DNA of 64,000 nt from Streptomyces sp. PKU-EA00015. Its GTDB lineage: Bacteria; Actinomycetota; Actinomycetes; Streptomycetales; Streptomycetaceae. The position numbers were made by a program, and so were the translations under genes. The notes under the pieces were generated by a model. The model saw only the letters and a program-made list of their open reading frames with translations, was not told where the DNA came from and ran no database searches. Position 1 is the stretch's first letter, and each line of letters starts with the position of its first letter. The DNA is taken from contig NZ_JABZEE010000051.1 of NCBI RefSeq assembly GCF_013387495.1, positions 1 to 64,000 of the forward strand. The letters are read 5' to 3'. Of the stretch, positions 41,574 through 50,858 are shown piece by piece.

Positions 41574-42302
41574 TCAGTCGTCCAGTTCCTTGCGGCCCTG
41601 GTGGCCGTGGTGCCCCAGGTGGCCCCGGCTTTTCCTGTCCTTCTCCAGCCGGGCGCGCTCGGCCCGCTCGGCCTTCACGCGCTGCTTCTCGGCCTTGGTG
41701 CGCTTGCGTTCCACCCCGACGCCGCCCATGAGGGCCAGCCCCTTGACGATCACACGCGGCGCGGACGGGTCCGGTGCGCCGTCGACGCTGCCGTGCTCGC
41801 CGAAGCCGCCCAGGAGGCCGATGCCCTTGACCTCGACGTTCAGGTCGGGCGGGACGACGACCTGCACGCCGCCCATGATCGCGAAGCAGGTGATCACCGT
41901 CTCGCGGTCCTCGAACCGGGCTTCCCGCAGATCGAGCTCGCCGCCTGCCATGAGGGTGAAGGCGGTGAAGCGGCGGCCGACGGTCCAGGTCCCCCTGCGC
42001 CCGAACCCGCCCCAGAAGGCGAACGCCCCCTTCGAGGTCGCCGGCCTTCCGATGCGCTCCGCCCAGCCGCCGGAGGCCGGGGCGGGAGCGGCCGCGTCGA
42101 CCGGCACGACCGTCCCGGCGGCGGGCAGGTCGCGCACCAGCGGCACCAACTCGCCGTGCGTACGCGCGCTGTACGCGGCCTCCAGGCGCTGCCCGAACTC
42201 CTCCATGTCGAGCCGCCCCTCGGCCACGGCTTCGCGCAGCCGCTCGGCCACGCGCTCCCGTTCGGAGTCGGACGCACGCATCTCGGAGGGTTCGCTCGTC
42301 AT
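41574..42302 (-). CDS. DUF1707 plus LiaF-like C-terminal domain protein
   Basis: Soluble protein of 242 residues. The N-terminal DUF1707/SHOCT-like helical domain (about 8-60) has MRASDSERERVAERL, the family signature. A beta-helical domain like the C-terminus of LiaF/VraT proteins follows (TAFTLMAGGELDLREA, CFAIMGGVQVVVP, GLALMGGVGV), then a basic Lys/Arg/His-rich tail. Such proteins often sense envelope stress. It is the last gene of an ABC-2 operon. Confidence 0.85.
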   Translation of the reverse strand: MTSEPSEMRASDSERERVAERLREAVAEGRLDMEEFGQRLEAAYSARTHGELVPLVRDLPAAGTVVPVDAAAPAPASGGWAERIGRPATSKGAFAFWGGFGRRGTWTVGRRFTAFTLMAGGELDLREARFEDRETVITCFAIMGGVQVVVPPDLNVEVKGIGLLGGFGEHGSVDGAPDPSAPRVIVKGLALMGGVGVERKRTKAEKQRVKAERAERARLEKDRKSRGHLGHHGHQGRKELDD

Positions 42303-42315
42303 GTCGCCAGACTAG

Positions 42316-43272
42316 TCAGGCGGATCGATCCGCGTACATCTTCGCGATCACGGCCTCGATGTCCGGCTCCCGTACCGACAGGTCGACCAGCGGATACCGC
42401 TCCGCCAGGGCCGCGACGAGGGGCGCCGCCGACATCGAGGCGGGGAACGCCAGCCACTGTCTGGGGCCTTCCACCTTCACCGTCCGCGCCGCGTCGAGGG
42501 TGATGGGCGGCAGCTCCCGCTCCAGGTCGACGACCAGCGTCCGCTCGCTCTCGCCCACCTCGTGCAGTCCGGCGAGCGCGCCGTCGTACATCAGCTTTCC
42601 GTGGTCGATGACCATGACACGCTTGCACAGCTGCTCGATGTCGGTGAGATCGTGCGTGGTCAGCAGCACCGTCGTGCCGTGCTCGGCGTTCAGGTCGCGC
42701 AGGAACTCCCGCACCTTCGCCTTGGAGACCACGTCCAGGCCGATGGTCGGCTCGTCCAGGTAGAGCACTTCGGGGTCGTGCAGGAGGGCGGCCGCGATGT
42801 CGCCGCGCATCCGCTGACCGAGGGAGAGCTGACGCACCGGCACGTCCAACAGCTCGCCCAGATCGAGCATTTCGACGCAGCGGTCCAGGTTCTCGCGGAA
42901 GACGGCGTCCGGGACCCGGTACATGCGGTGCACCAGCCGGTACGAGTCGCGCAGCGGAAGGTCCCACCACAGGGTGGTGCGCTGCCCGAACACCACGCCG
43001 ATCCGCTGCGCCAGCCGGGTGCGTTCGCGCGAGGGGTCGATGCCCGCGACCCGCAGGCGGCCGCCGCTCGGGGTGAGGATCCCGGTCAGCATCTTGATGG
43101 TGGTGGACTTCCCGGCGCCGTTCGGGCCGATGTAGCCGACCATCTCGCCGCGCGGCACGGTGAAGCTGATGCCGTCCACGGCGCGCACCCGGTGCCGCTC
43201 GCGGCGCATCCGCCCCACCTTGCGGCGTACGTCGAAGACCTTCTCGACCCCGTCGAGTTCGATGAAATCCAT
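42316..43272 (-). CDS. ABC-2 transporter ATP-binding protein
   Basis: ATPase of 318 residues. It has Walker A YIGPNGAGKST, signature LSLGQRMRGD, Walker B VLYLDEPTIGLD and a switch His region TTHDLTD. It has an extended C-terminal domain of about 90 residues. It forms an operon with two ABC-2 permeases and a DUF1707 gene (13-base gap). The cargo is unknown; drugs or lipids are typical. Confidence 0.93.
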   Translation of the reverse strand: MDFIELDGVEKVFDVRRKVGRMRRERHRVRAVDGISFTVPRGEMVGYIGPNGAGKSTTIKMLTGILTPSGGRLRVAGIDPSRERTRLAQRIGVVFGQRTTLWWDLPLRDSYRLVHRMYRVPDAVFRENLDRCVEMLDLGELLDVPVRQLSLGQRMRGDIAAALLHDPEVLYLDEPTIGLDVVSKAKVREFLRDLNAEHGTTVLLTTHDLTDIEQLCKRVMVIDHGKLMYDGALAGLHEVGESERTLVVDLERELPPITLDAARTVKVEGPRQWLAFPASMSAAPLVAALAERYPLVDLSVREPDIEAVIAKMYADRSA

Positions 43273-43287
43273 GACCTGACCAGCCCC

Positions 43288-44091
43288 TCAGTTTCCCGTG
43301 CTGCGGTACGAACGAAGGCCCGCACGCCAGGCCAGTGCCGCCAGCCCGCAGCATCCCGCGGCCACCAGGGGCGGCAGGAACGCCAGCCAGCCCGGCAGCC
43401 CGAGGGGGTCCTCGCGGCCCAGCACGTACAGCGACGGCACCCAGTTGACGAAAGCCAGCGGCACCACGAACGTCACGCCGCGCACCAGGTCCTTCGCGAA
43501 GATCGACGGCGGGTACTGGAGCAGGGTGTTCCCGCCGTACGTAAAGGAGTTCTGCACCTCGGAGGCGTCCTGCGCGAGGAACTGGAACGCCCCGCCCGCC
43601 ACGAAGACGGACGCGAAGATCGCCCCGCCGCTGAGCACCATCAAGGGCACCATCGCCACCTTCACGGCCGTCCACTCGACGTCGAGGGACGCGAGCCCGT
43701 AGCCGAGCACCAGCAGCCCCTGGGTGATGCGGCCGAGCCTGCGCAGCGCGAACCGGTCGGCCGCGACCTGGGCGAGGACGGGCACGGGCCGCACCAGCAG
43801 GGTGTCCAGCGTGCCGTCGCGCACGCGCCGGCCCAGCCGGTCCATCGACCCCATGACCAGGTCGGCGAGGCCGAAGGCCGTGCTGGTGGTCCCGTACAGG
43901 AACGCGACCTCGTGCAGCGAGTAGCCGCCGAGCGCGTCGACGTGGGAGAACATCAGCAGGATCGTCACGAAGTCGAAGCCGGTGGCGGCGAAGTTGCCGA
44001 ACGTCGTCATCGCGAACGAGGCACGGTACGCCATCGTGGAACGAACCCACATGGCCACGATCAGCCCGTACGCCCGCAGCGCCTCAGCCAC
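43288..44091 (-). CDS. ABC-2 family transporter permease
   Basis: Membrane protein of 267 residues with six transmembrane segments, homologous in outline to the next gene and to DUF990-type permeases, with MDRLGRRVRDGTLDTLLVRPVP. GTG start at 44091 overlaps the upstream gene by 8 bases. Together with the neighbouring permease it forms a heterodimeric transport channel. Confidence 0.88.
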   Translation of the reverse strand: MAEALRAYGLIVAMWVRSTMAYRASFAMTTFGNFAATGFDFVTILLMFSHVDALGGYSLHEVAFLYGTTSTAFGLADLVMGSMDRLGRRVRDGTLDTLLVRPVPVLAQVAADRFALRRLGRITQGLLVLGYGLASLDVEWTAVKVAMVPLMVLSGGAIFASVFVAGGAFQFLAQDASEVQNSFTYGGNTLLQYPPSIFAKDLVRGVTFVVPLAFVNWVPSLYVLGREDPLGLPGWLAFLPPLVAAGCCGLAALAWRAGLRSYRSTGN

Positions 44092-44884
44092 CCTGGACCA
44101 CCACCCGTCGTGTCGCGACCGACTGCAGCAGGCGTCCGGCGGCGAGCAGCGCGATCGCCCAGCCGGCCTGGAAGGCGTACGCGCCCAGCAGGTCCCAGCC
44201 GGTGTGCCTGCCGAGGAAGACGTCGGCGGGGACCTGGAGCAGAGAGGACCAGGGAAGGGCCCGCGCCACCTCGCCGAGGACGCCGGGGAAGAGGTTGAGG
44301 GGCAGCAGCATCCCGGAGAAGAAGAGCGTCGCCAGCCAGCAGATCTGCATGACCCCCGCCCCGTCCATCAGCCAGAACGCGGACAGGGCCACGAGGAAGC
44401 GGACGGCGAAGCTCACGATCACGCCCAGCGTGACCGCGAGGAGGAAGGCCAGCCAGGTCAGCGGGGACGCGGGCATCACCAGGTCGAAGGCGAGCGAGCC
44501 GAGCACCATGGGCACGATGCCGCGTCCCAGCAGGTGGAAGGCCGCCCGGCCCAGGTCTCCCGCGAGCCACCACAGTTGGAGGTCGGCGGGGCGGTAGAGG
44601 TCGACGGCGATGTCGCCGGTGCGGATGCGTTCGATCAGCTCGTCCTCGAAGCCGCCGCCCATCATGGCGCAGGTCATCAGCAGCGCCTGGCCGAGCCACA
44701 CATAGGTGAGGGCCTGGGAGAGGTCGTATCCGCCGAGCTGAGGACGCTCGTCCCACAGAGCGATATAGGTGTAGGCCACGATGAAGCCGAAGACGGTGTT
44801 GGTGAACACCCCCGCCGCCGTCGCCACCCGGTACGTCGCATAGCGCCGGAACCCACCCGCCGCGACGACCGCGTACAGCCGCAC
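44084..44884 (-). CDS. ABC-2 family transporter permease
   Basis: Membrane protein of 266 residues with six transmembrane segments and the matching ELIERIRTGDIAVDLYRPAD stretch. It is the first gene of the operon. GTG start at 44884 follows AGGAG. The two paralogous permeases suggest a heteromeric exporter. Confidence 0.88.
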   Translation of the reverse strand: MRLYAVVAAGGFRRYATYRVATAAGVFTNTVFGFIVAYTYIALWDERPQLGGYDLSQALTYVWLGQALLMTCAMMGGGFEDELIERIRTGDIAVDLYRPADLQLWWLAGDLGRAAFHLLGRGIVPMVLGSLAFDLVMPASPLTWLAFLLAVTLGVIVSFAVRFLVALSAFWLMDGAGVMQICWLATLFFSGMLLPLNLFPGVLGEVARALPWSSLLQVPADVFLGRHTGWDLLGAYAFQAGWAIALLAAGRLLQSVATRRVVVQGG

Positions 44885-45036
44885 AACAGCTCCTCCCCCC
44901 GCGGACGATGCGTCCTGCCCCGCCGGACGCCAAAGCGCACGACACTAGCCGAGCCCGTCGCCGGGGTGCGAGTGCTTTTCCGGCCGGAAGCACCGGGTTG
45001 CGATGATTATCGGGACAAAAAGGGCACTATGGGGGA

Positions 45037-47529
45037 ATGAGCGACGAGCCGCAGCAGGGCTGGACACCCCGCGACGCGACAGTTCCGACGCCGGCAGCAC
45101 CCGCGAGGAAGACGGAGAAGGCGGGGAAGCCGGAGAGGGCGGAGAAAACGGAGGACGGCGGCAAGCGCCCCCGCCGGCGCACCGGCTGGCGCCGCGTCAT
45201 CCCGACCTGGCGCATGACGCTCGGCGCCCTCCTGCTCTGCGCGCTCCTGCTCATCGGCGGATTCCTGACCGGGTACCTGCTCGTCGACATCCCCCCGGCC
45301 AACGCCTCCGCGGTCGCCCAGAGCAACGTCTACCTCTACAAGGACGGCACGCCGATCGCCCGCGACGGCGAGATCAACCGGGAGAACGTCTCCCTCTCCC
45401 AGGTCCCGCTCGGCGTCCAGCAAGCGGTCCTCGCCGCCGAGGACCGCGACTTCTACTCCAAGCCGGCGGTCGATCCCCAGGCGATGCTCCGCGGGGCCTG
45501 GAACACCGCCACCGGCAAGGGCAAGCAGTCCGGCTCCACGATCACCCAGCAGTACGTCAAGAACTACTACCTGGGCCAGGAACAGACCGTCACCCGCAAG
45601 CTGAAGGAGTTCTTCATCGCGGTGAAGCTCGGCCGCGAGGTGAGCAAGAGCGAGATCCTCCGGGGCTACCTGAACACCAGCTACTTCGGCCGCAACGCCT
45701 ACGGCATCCAGGCCGCCGCCCAGGCGTACTACGGCAAGGACGTCACCGACCTCGACACCGCCGAGGGCGCCTATCTCGCCTCTCTCCTCAAGGCGCCCAG
45801 CGCGTACGACGTCGCCACCCACCCCGGCAACCGGCCCGCGGCAGAGGGCCGGTGGAACTACGTGCTCGACGGCATGGTCAAGGAGAAGTGGCTGAGCCCG
45901 GCCGCGCGCGCCGTGATGGCCTTCCCCGCGCCGCGGCGCGACAGCGCCGCCGACGGCCTGTCAGGACAGCGCGGCTACGTCGTCCAGGCGGTCGAGGAGT
46001 ACCTCAGCCGCAAGGGGATCGTCGACGAGAACACCCTCGCCACCGGGGGCTACCGGATCACCACCACCCTGGAGCCGGGCAAGCAGGACGCCCTCACCGA
46101 CGCCGTCGACGACCAGGTCACCTCCCGGCTCGACACCGCCCGCGAGGCCGATCGCAACGTCCGTGTCGGCGGCGTCTCCATCGACCCGGCCACCGGCAAG
46201 GTCCTCGCCATGTACGGCGGCGTCGACTACACCAAGCAGTTCGTCAACAACGCCACCCGCCGCGACTACCAGGTCGGCTCCGCCTTCAAGCCGTTCGTCT
46301 TCACCGCGGCCGTCGAGCACGGCTCCACCACCCAGGAGGGCCGCCCCATCACGCCCAACACCGTCTACGACGGCACGACCGCTCGTCGCGTCCAGGGCTG
46401 GACCGGCGCGCCGTACGCGCCCGCCAACGAGGACGACGTGTCCTACGGCCGGGTCACCGTCAGCCGCGCCACCGACGAGTCCGTCAACGCCGTCTACGCG
46501 CAGATGGCCGTGGACGTCGGCCCGGCCAGGGTCCGGCGGACGGCGGTCGCCCTCGGCCTGCCCGCGACCACGCCGGACCTGACGGCCGCGCCGTCGATCG
46601 CGCTGGGCACGGCGACCGCCAGCGTCCTCGACATGGCGCAGGCGTACGCCACGCTCGCCAACCACGGCAGGCACGGCACGTACACGCTGGTCGAAAAGGT
46701 CACCAAGAACGGCGTCGAGGTCGACCTGCCCGCGCAGCGGATGCGCCGCGTCGTCTCCCGCGAGGCCGCCGACACCACCACCGCCATCCTGCGCAGCGTC
46801 GTCGACGGCGGCACGGGGACGGCGGCCGGAGCGGCCGGCCGGCCGGCGGCGGGCAAGACCGGCACGGCCGAGGAGGACCGGGCCGCCTGGTTCGCGGGCT
46901 ACACGCCCGATCTGGTGACCGTCGTCGCCGTGATGGGCCAGAACCCCGATACCGGCGCGCAGACGCCGCTGTACGGGGCGCTGGGGCAGACCCGGATCAA
47001 CGGCGGCGGCGCTCCCGCCGAGATCTGGGCCCGGTACACGGCCGCGGCACTGCAGGGCAGCCCGGTACGGGACTTCGAGCTGAAGGTGGTGGAGGACATC
47101 GAGAAGAACCGGCCCCCGTTCGACCCGCGGGACGACGGGGATGCGACCGGGCCCCGGGACCCCGGAGGCCGCGGCCGCACGGGCGGCTGGAACGAGGGCG
47201 GGTCGTGGGGGCGCGGCGGCCCGGCGAGCCCCGGCCCCTCGGCGGGCGGCCCGGGCGCCGGCGGGCCGGTGACGGGCGGGCCGGTGACGGGCGCTCCTGC
47301 CACCGGCACCACAGGCCCGGGCGCCGGCGGAACAGTCACCACGAGCCCCACCGCGGGCGTCCCGGACGGGACCCCGAGCACCACCCTCGGCACCCCCGGC
47401 ACCCCCGGCCCCACCGCGGCAAGCCCGAGCGGCACCCCCGGCACACCCGGTCCCACCGCGGGCGGGCCGGGCGGGACACCCGCCACCGGCAGCCCGACGG
47501 ACGTCCACCACTCCGGCGCGCCTCAGTGA
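45037..47529 (+). CDS. Class A penicillin-binding protein (transglycosylase-transpeptidase)
   Basis: Bifunctional peptidoglycan synthase of 830 residues. It has a basic cytoplasmic N-terminus, a transmembrane helix (about 60-85), a GT51 transglycosylase (about 120-290: EDRDFYS, GSTITQQYVKN, EGAYLASLL), then a transpeptidase with SAFK as the SxxK active site, ESVN as the SxN motif and KTGTAEE as the KTG triad. A Pro/Gly/Thr-rich tail of about 120 residues follows. The gene converges on the SMR exporter with a 7-base overlap of the 3' ends. ATG 45037 follows GGGGGA. Confidence 0.95.
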   Translation: MSDEPQQGWTPRDATVPTPAAPARKTEKAGKPERAEKTEDGGKRPRRRTGWRRVIPTWRMTLGALLLCALLLIGGFLTGYLLVDIPPANASAVAQSNVYLYKDGTPIARDGEINRENVSLSQVPLGVQQAVLAAEDRDFYSKPAVDPQAMLRGAWNTATGKGKQSGSTITQQYVKNYYLGQEQTVTRKLKEFFIAVKLGREVSKSEILRGYLNTSYFGRNAYGIQAAAQAYYGKDVTDLDTAEGAYLASLLKAPSAYDVATHPGNRPAAEGRWNYVLDGMVKEKWLSPAARAVMAFPAPRRDSAADGLSGQRGYVVQAVEEYLSRKGIVDENTLATGGYRITTTLEPGKQDALTDAVDDQVTSRLDTAREADRNVRVGGVSIDPATGKVLAMYGGVDYTKQFVNNATRRDYQVGSAFKPFVFTAAVEHGSTTQEGRPITPNTVYDGTTARRVQGWTGAPYAPANEDDVSYGRVTVSRATDESVNAVYAQMAVDVGPARVRRTAVALGLPATTPDLTAAPSIALGTATASVLDMAQAYATLANHGRHGTYTLVEKVTKNGVEVDLPAQRMRRVVSREAADTTTAILRSVVDGGTGTAAGAAGRPAAGKTGTAEEDRAAWFAGYTPDLVTVVAVMGQNPDTGAQTPLYGALGQTRINGGGAPAEIWARYTAAALQGSPVRDFELKVVEDIEKNRPPFDPRDDGDATGPRDPGGRGRTGGWNEGGSWGRGGPASPGPSAGGPGAGGPVTGGPVTGAPATGTTGPGAGGTVTTSPTAGVPDGTPSTTLGTPGTPGPTAASPSGTPGTPGPTAGGPGGTPATGSPTDVHHSGAPQ

Positions 47530-47843
47530 CCCGAGGTGGCCTTCAGCCCCACGACGGCCACCAGCAGCAGACAGACGAAGAAGATCCGGGCCGCCGTCAC
47601 CGGCTCGTTCAGCACCAGCATGCCCACCACGGCCGCGCCGGCGGCGCCGATGCCCACCCAGACGCCGTAGGCCGTACCGATGGGCAGCGTCTTCGCAGCA
47701 TGGGACAGCAGCACCATGCTGGCGACGATCCCGAGACCGGTGAACACGCTCGGCCAGAGCCTGGTGAACCCGTCGGTGAACTTCATCCCGATCGACCAGC
47801 CGACCTCGAGCAGACCGGCGACAACAAGCAGAACCCAGGCCAT
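47523..47843 (-). CDS. sugE: SMR exporter, guanidinium exporter Gdx/SugE type
   Basis: Four-helix small multidrug resistance protein of 106 residues. GLLEVGWSIGMKF carries the essential membrane Glu, and LPIGTAYGVWVGIGAAGAAVVGML is Gdx/SugE-like rather than EmrE-like. It probably exports guanidinium by proton antiport. GGAGG precedes the ATG at 47843. A guanidine-III riboswitch candidate lies 34 bases upstream, strongly supporting the Gdx assignment. Confidence 0.9.
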   Translation of the reverse strand: MAWVLLVVAGLLEVGWSIGMKFTDGFTRLWPSVFTGLGIVASMVLLSHAAKTLPIGTAYGVWVGIGAAGAAVVGMLVLNEPVTAARIFFVCLLLVAVVGLKATSGH

Positions 47844-47877
47844 GACAGCACCTCCGAGACGCGGAACAACACGGGGT

Positions 47878-47918
47878 GCGTCGTCTTTGCGTAACCCGGT
47901 ACGGCGCGTCTCGTCGGG
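47878..47918 (-). ncRNA. Guanidine-III (ykkC-III) riboswitch, putative
   Basis: On the minus strand this 41-base segment begins CCCGACGAG, has CGCGCCGTACCGGG in the middle and ends AAAGACGACGC. Length and spacing agree with the compact pseudoknot riboswitch as I recall it, with roughly 32 of 41 positions identical. It sits in the 5' leader of the SMR gene and most likely exposes the ribosome-binding site when guanidine binds. Confidence 0.87.
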
Positions 47919-48002
47919 CCCTCCAACGTAGCAAAGGGCGTACAAAAAGGGCTGGTGACCTCCGCCACCAGCCCCTGCGGCCCCGTCCGGGGCTCCCTTC
48001 GC

Positions 48003-48359
48003 CTACAGGTACAGGCCCGTGGAGTCCTCCGACCCCTGGAAACGGTCCGCCGCCACCGCGTGCAGGTCGCGCTCGCGCATCAGGACGTACGCCACGCCCC
48101 GCACCTCGACCTCGGCCCGGTCCTCCGGGTCGTACAGCACCCGGTCGCCCGGCTCCACCGTGCGCACGTTCTGTCCCACCGCGACGACCTCGGCCCAGGC
48201 CAGCCGCCGGCCCACCGCGGCGGTGGCCGGAATCACGATGCCGCCGCTGGAGCGCCGCTCGCCCTCCGGGATGTCCGTCCTGACCAGCACGCGGTCGTGC
48301 AGCATCCGGATCGGAAGCTTGTCGTGCTGGGTGCTGTGCTCATGACTGTTGGTGCTCAC
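48003..48359 (-). CDS. GroES-like (Cpn10 family) protein
   Basis: Protein of 118 residues of the Cpn10 fold: IRMLHDRVLVRTDIPEGERRSSGGIVIPATA and PGDRVLYDPEDRAEVEVRGVAYVLMRERDL. It is longer than normal GroES, with a polar N-terminal extension and a C-terminal tail, and no groEL is adjacent, so it is a divergent paralogue. GTG start at 48359. Confidence 0.85.
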   Translation of the reverse strand: MSTNSHEHSTQHDKLPIRMLHDRVLVRTDIPEGERRSSGGIVIPATAAVGRRLAWAEVVAVGQNVRTVEPGDRVLYDPEDRAEVEVRGVAYVLMRERDLHAVAADRFQGSEDSTGLYL

Positions 48360-48402
48360 ACGTCGAACCTACCTGCCCCTCAGCCCTTCGTGCACCGCCG
48401 GG

Positions 48403-48723
48403 TCACGCCCGTCGCCTGCGGGCCGACACGGCCAGCAGGCCCACCAGACCCACGGCGACGACCGCCACCGGCACCACACGCTCCAGCCGCGGCGCGCCCT
48501 CGTCGGTGACGAACTGCGCCTTCAGGTCCGACACCGCGCGGTTCACGGCGACGAAGGCACGGCCCGCCGTACGGTCCACGCTGGAGGCGACCTTCGCCTT
48601 CGCGTCGCCGATGACCGTCTTGGGGTGCATGCGCACACCGATCTCGTCGAGCATCTCGGCGAGCTGCTCGCGTCGGCGGACGATGTCCGCCTCGATCTGC
48701 GCTGGGGTCCTGGTGTCCGACAC
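48403..48723 (-). CDS. DUF3618 protein
   Basis: Protein of 106 residues. The N-terminus RTPAQIEADIVRRREQLA is the DUF3618 signature. A central amphipathic region, one transmembrane helix (about 82-100) and an RRRR end follow. A small membrane-anchored protein of unknown function, common in actinomycetes. GTG start at 48723. Confidence 0.85.
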   Translation of the reverse strand: MSDTRTPAQIEADIVRRREQLAEMLDEIGVRMHPKTVIGDAKAKVASSVDRTAGRAFVAVNRAVSDLKAQFVTDEGAPRLERVVPVAVVAVGLVGLLAVSARRRRA

Positions 48724-48848
48724 CGCGCCGCCTCCGTCGTCGTGTCCGGTAGTCCTTCATCGACAGTCTGTCAGCTCGCCGTCGCCCGCACCCCACGGCA
48801 CCCCCATTACGCTCGAGGGCGTACACCCCGTGTCTGACGAGGAGAACC

Positions 48849-49316
48849 ATGAGCGAGCGACTCCAGCCCGGCGACACCGCCCCTGCCTTCACCCTGCCCG
48901 ACGCCGACGGCAACGAGGTTTCGCTCGCCGACCACAAAGGCCGCAAGGTGATCGTCTACTTCTACCCGGCGGCGCTCACGCCCGGCTGCACCAAGCAGGC
49001 CTGCGACTTCACCGACAACCTGGAGGTGCTCGCCGGCGCCGGCTACGACGTCATCGGCGTATCGCCCGACAAGCCGGAGAAGCTCGCGAAGTTCCGCGAG
49101 AAGGAGAGCCTCAGGGTCACGCTGGTCGGCGACCCCTCCAAGGAGGTCCTGGAGGCGTACGGCGCCTTCGGCGAGAAGAAGCTCTACGGCAAGACGGTGA
49201 CGGGCGTCATCCGCTCCACGGTCGTTGTCGACGAGGAGGGCAAGGTCGAGCGCGCCCTCTACAACGTCAAGGCGACGGGCCATGTCGCGAAGATCATCAA
49301 GGACCTGGGCATCTGA
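48849..49316 (+). CDS. bcp: Thioredoxin-dependent peroxiredoxin, Bcp/PrxQ type
   Basis: Peroxide-reducing enzyme of 155 residues. The peroxidatic Cys46 is in TPGCTKQACDF and the second Cys51 five residues later forms the intramolecular disulfide typical of PrxQ. GAGGAG precedes the ATG. Reducing partner thioredoxin is encoded elsewhere. Confidence 0.95.
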   Translation: MSERLQPGDTAPAFTLPDADGNEVSLADHKGRKVIVYFYPAALTPGCTKQACDFTDNLEVLAGAGYDVIGVSPDKPEKLAKFREKESLRVTLVGDPSKEVLEAYGAFGEKKLYGKTVTGVIRSTVVVDEEGKVERALYNVKATGHVAKIIKDLGI

Positions 49317-49332
49317 GGCGCCTCGGCCATGG

Positions 49333-49372
49333 ACGGCTCGTACCGCTTGCCCAAGTAAGCGGCACGGGCCGT
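49333..49372 (+). terminator. Terminator after bcp
   Basis: Nested inverted repeat ACGGC...CCGCTT/AAGCGG...GCCGT shortly after the bcp stop at 49316. Confidence 0.6.
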
Positions 49373-49458
49373 TCCGCATTTCGGACGTGACCATCCGATA
49401 TTCGGTTCGTTACTCCGTGCGAGGCCGCGAACACGTGGCCGGGACGGGGGGGCGAACG

Positions 49459-50145
49459 ATGCCGGTCAGTCCATACACGCGCGAGCGCCTTGCCGAGGCG
49501 GCGGGCTCGTCACGGACGCTGTCGGAGGCGTTGACGAAGCTGGGGGTGGATCCGAAGGGGCCGTCACGGCGCTACATCCACGAGCGTATGAAGCGAATGG
49601 AAGTAGGCACATCGCACTTCGAGCGTGAAGGGGCCCGCTGGACCAAAGAAATCCTCGAGGCCGCTGTGGCCGCCTCGATGAATATGTGCGAGGTCCTGCG
49701 CAGACTCGGACTGGAGGTCGTGGGAGGCCACCACACTCACATCAGCCGCCGGGTAAAGGCGCTCGGCATCGACACCTCGCACTTCCACGTGCACTCCCGC
49801 CCAGGCAGGTCTGAAAAGCGACGACACCGCTCGCCCCAAGAACTGCTTGTGGAGCAGGACCCGGCCAAAGCCCGCCGAGAGCAGAGCAGCCGTCTCAAGC
49901 GAGCCATGCTGCAACTCGGCGTCGAAAACCGATGCTCACTCTGCGGCATCGAGCCAACGTGGCGTGGCCATCCACTCCCCTTGGAGGTGGACCACATCGA
50001 CAGCAACTGGCGAAACAACCGCATCGAGAACCTGCGGCTTCTCTGCCCCAACTGCCATTCGGGTACGGACACTTACCGCGGCCGCGGCAAGGCGCGCCAC
50101 GCAGCCGCATCCCGGCCGTCCCGCTTCGGCGGTGACGCCGGATGA
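49459..50145 (+). CDS. HNH endonuclease with two N-terminal repeat modules
   Basis: Protein of 228 residues. Two related modules of about 48 residues (about 5-53 and 60-110), each ending in T/DTSHF, precede an HNH nuclease. The nuclease has CSLCGIEP, LEVDHIDSNWRNNRIENLRLLCPNCH, giving the zinc ribbon and the catalytic His pair. The repeats look like helix-turn-helix DNA-reading units. The stop overlaps the next start (ATGA at 50142), and the next gene is a paralogue. Confidence 0.88.
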   Translation: MPVSPYTRERLAEAAGSSRTLSEALTKLGVDPKGPSRRYIHERMKRMEVGTSHFEREGARWTKEILEAAVAASMNMCEVLRRLGLEVVGGHHTHISRRVKALGIDTSHFHVHSRPGRSEKRRHRSPQELLVEQDPAKARREQSSRLKRAMLQLGVENRCSLCGIEPTWRGHPLPLEVDHIDSNWRNNRIENLRLLCPNCHSGTDTYRGRGKARHAAASRPSRFGGDAG

Positions 50146-50858
50146 GCCAGGTGCAGCGGTACACGCGAGAGCGGCTTGCCGAGGCGGCCGAGCGGTGCGC
50201 GGACATCGACGAGGTCATCACCTTCTTAGGCACCCGTCCATACGGCAAGCTGCGCCGCTATCTGCTGCGGCGCTTCGCACACTTCGGGATCGATGTCTCG
50301 CACTTCCGTCACTGCGGACCCCATACGGCGAAAACACGACCGGCAGCCGACCGGCTCCGCACTGTCGTGGCCGACTCCTTCTCCGTTGCGGAAGCACTGC
50401 GACGGCTTGGCCGCCCTGACAACGGCCAGCAGCGGGCATTGCTTCGCCGGTGGCTCACGGAAGAGGGGGTGGACACCTCGCACTTCCTGGGGCAGGCGCA
50501 TCAGCGGGGTAAGCCGGGCACGACTCCCCGCAGGAAGGCCGAGGCGCTGCTCGTGAAGCACGACGGAAAGCGCCGCACCCGGTCAGCACCGCTCCGTCGG
50601 GCGCTGCACGAGATCGGTGTTCCCGAGCAATGCGACGAGTGCGGGACCGGCCCCGTATGGCTCGGTCGTCCGATGACGCTGGAAGTGGACCACATCAACG
50701 GCGACTGGAGCGACGACCGCGCCGAGAACCTGCGGCTGCTGTGCCCCAACTGCCATGCGATCACGGGTACCTGGTGCCGGGGAAGCAAGCGGCAAGCCTC
50801 ACGCCGGGACCACCCGCACCGCCGCGACCGCCTGCCCGCTAACATGACATATGGCTAG
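50142..50858 (+). CDS. HNH endonuclease, tandem paralogue, abutting tRNA-Leu
   Basis: Protein of 238 residues with the same build as the preceding one. Two modules end in DVSHF and DTSHF, then the HNH domain has CDECGTGP, LEVDHINGDWSDDRAENLRLLCPNCH. It is translationally coupled to its paralogue. Its TAG stop (50856-50858) shares its last base with the first base of tRNA-Leu, so the gene ends exactly at the tRNA. Confidence 0.88.
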   Translation: MSQVQRYTRERLAEAAERCADIDEVITFLGTRPYGKLRRYLLRRFAHFGIDVSHFRHCGPHTAKTRPAADRLRTVVADSFSVAEALRRLGRPDNGQQRALLRRWLTEEGVDTSHFLGQAHQRGKPGTTPRRKAEALLVKHDGKRRTRSAPLRRALHEIGVPEQCDECGTGPVWLGRPMTLEVDHINGDWSDDRAENLRLLCPNCHAITGTWCRGSKRQASRRDHPHRRDRLPANMTYG

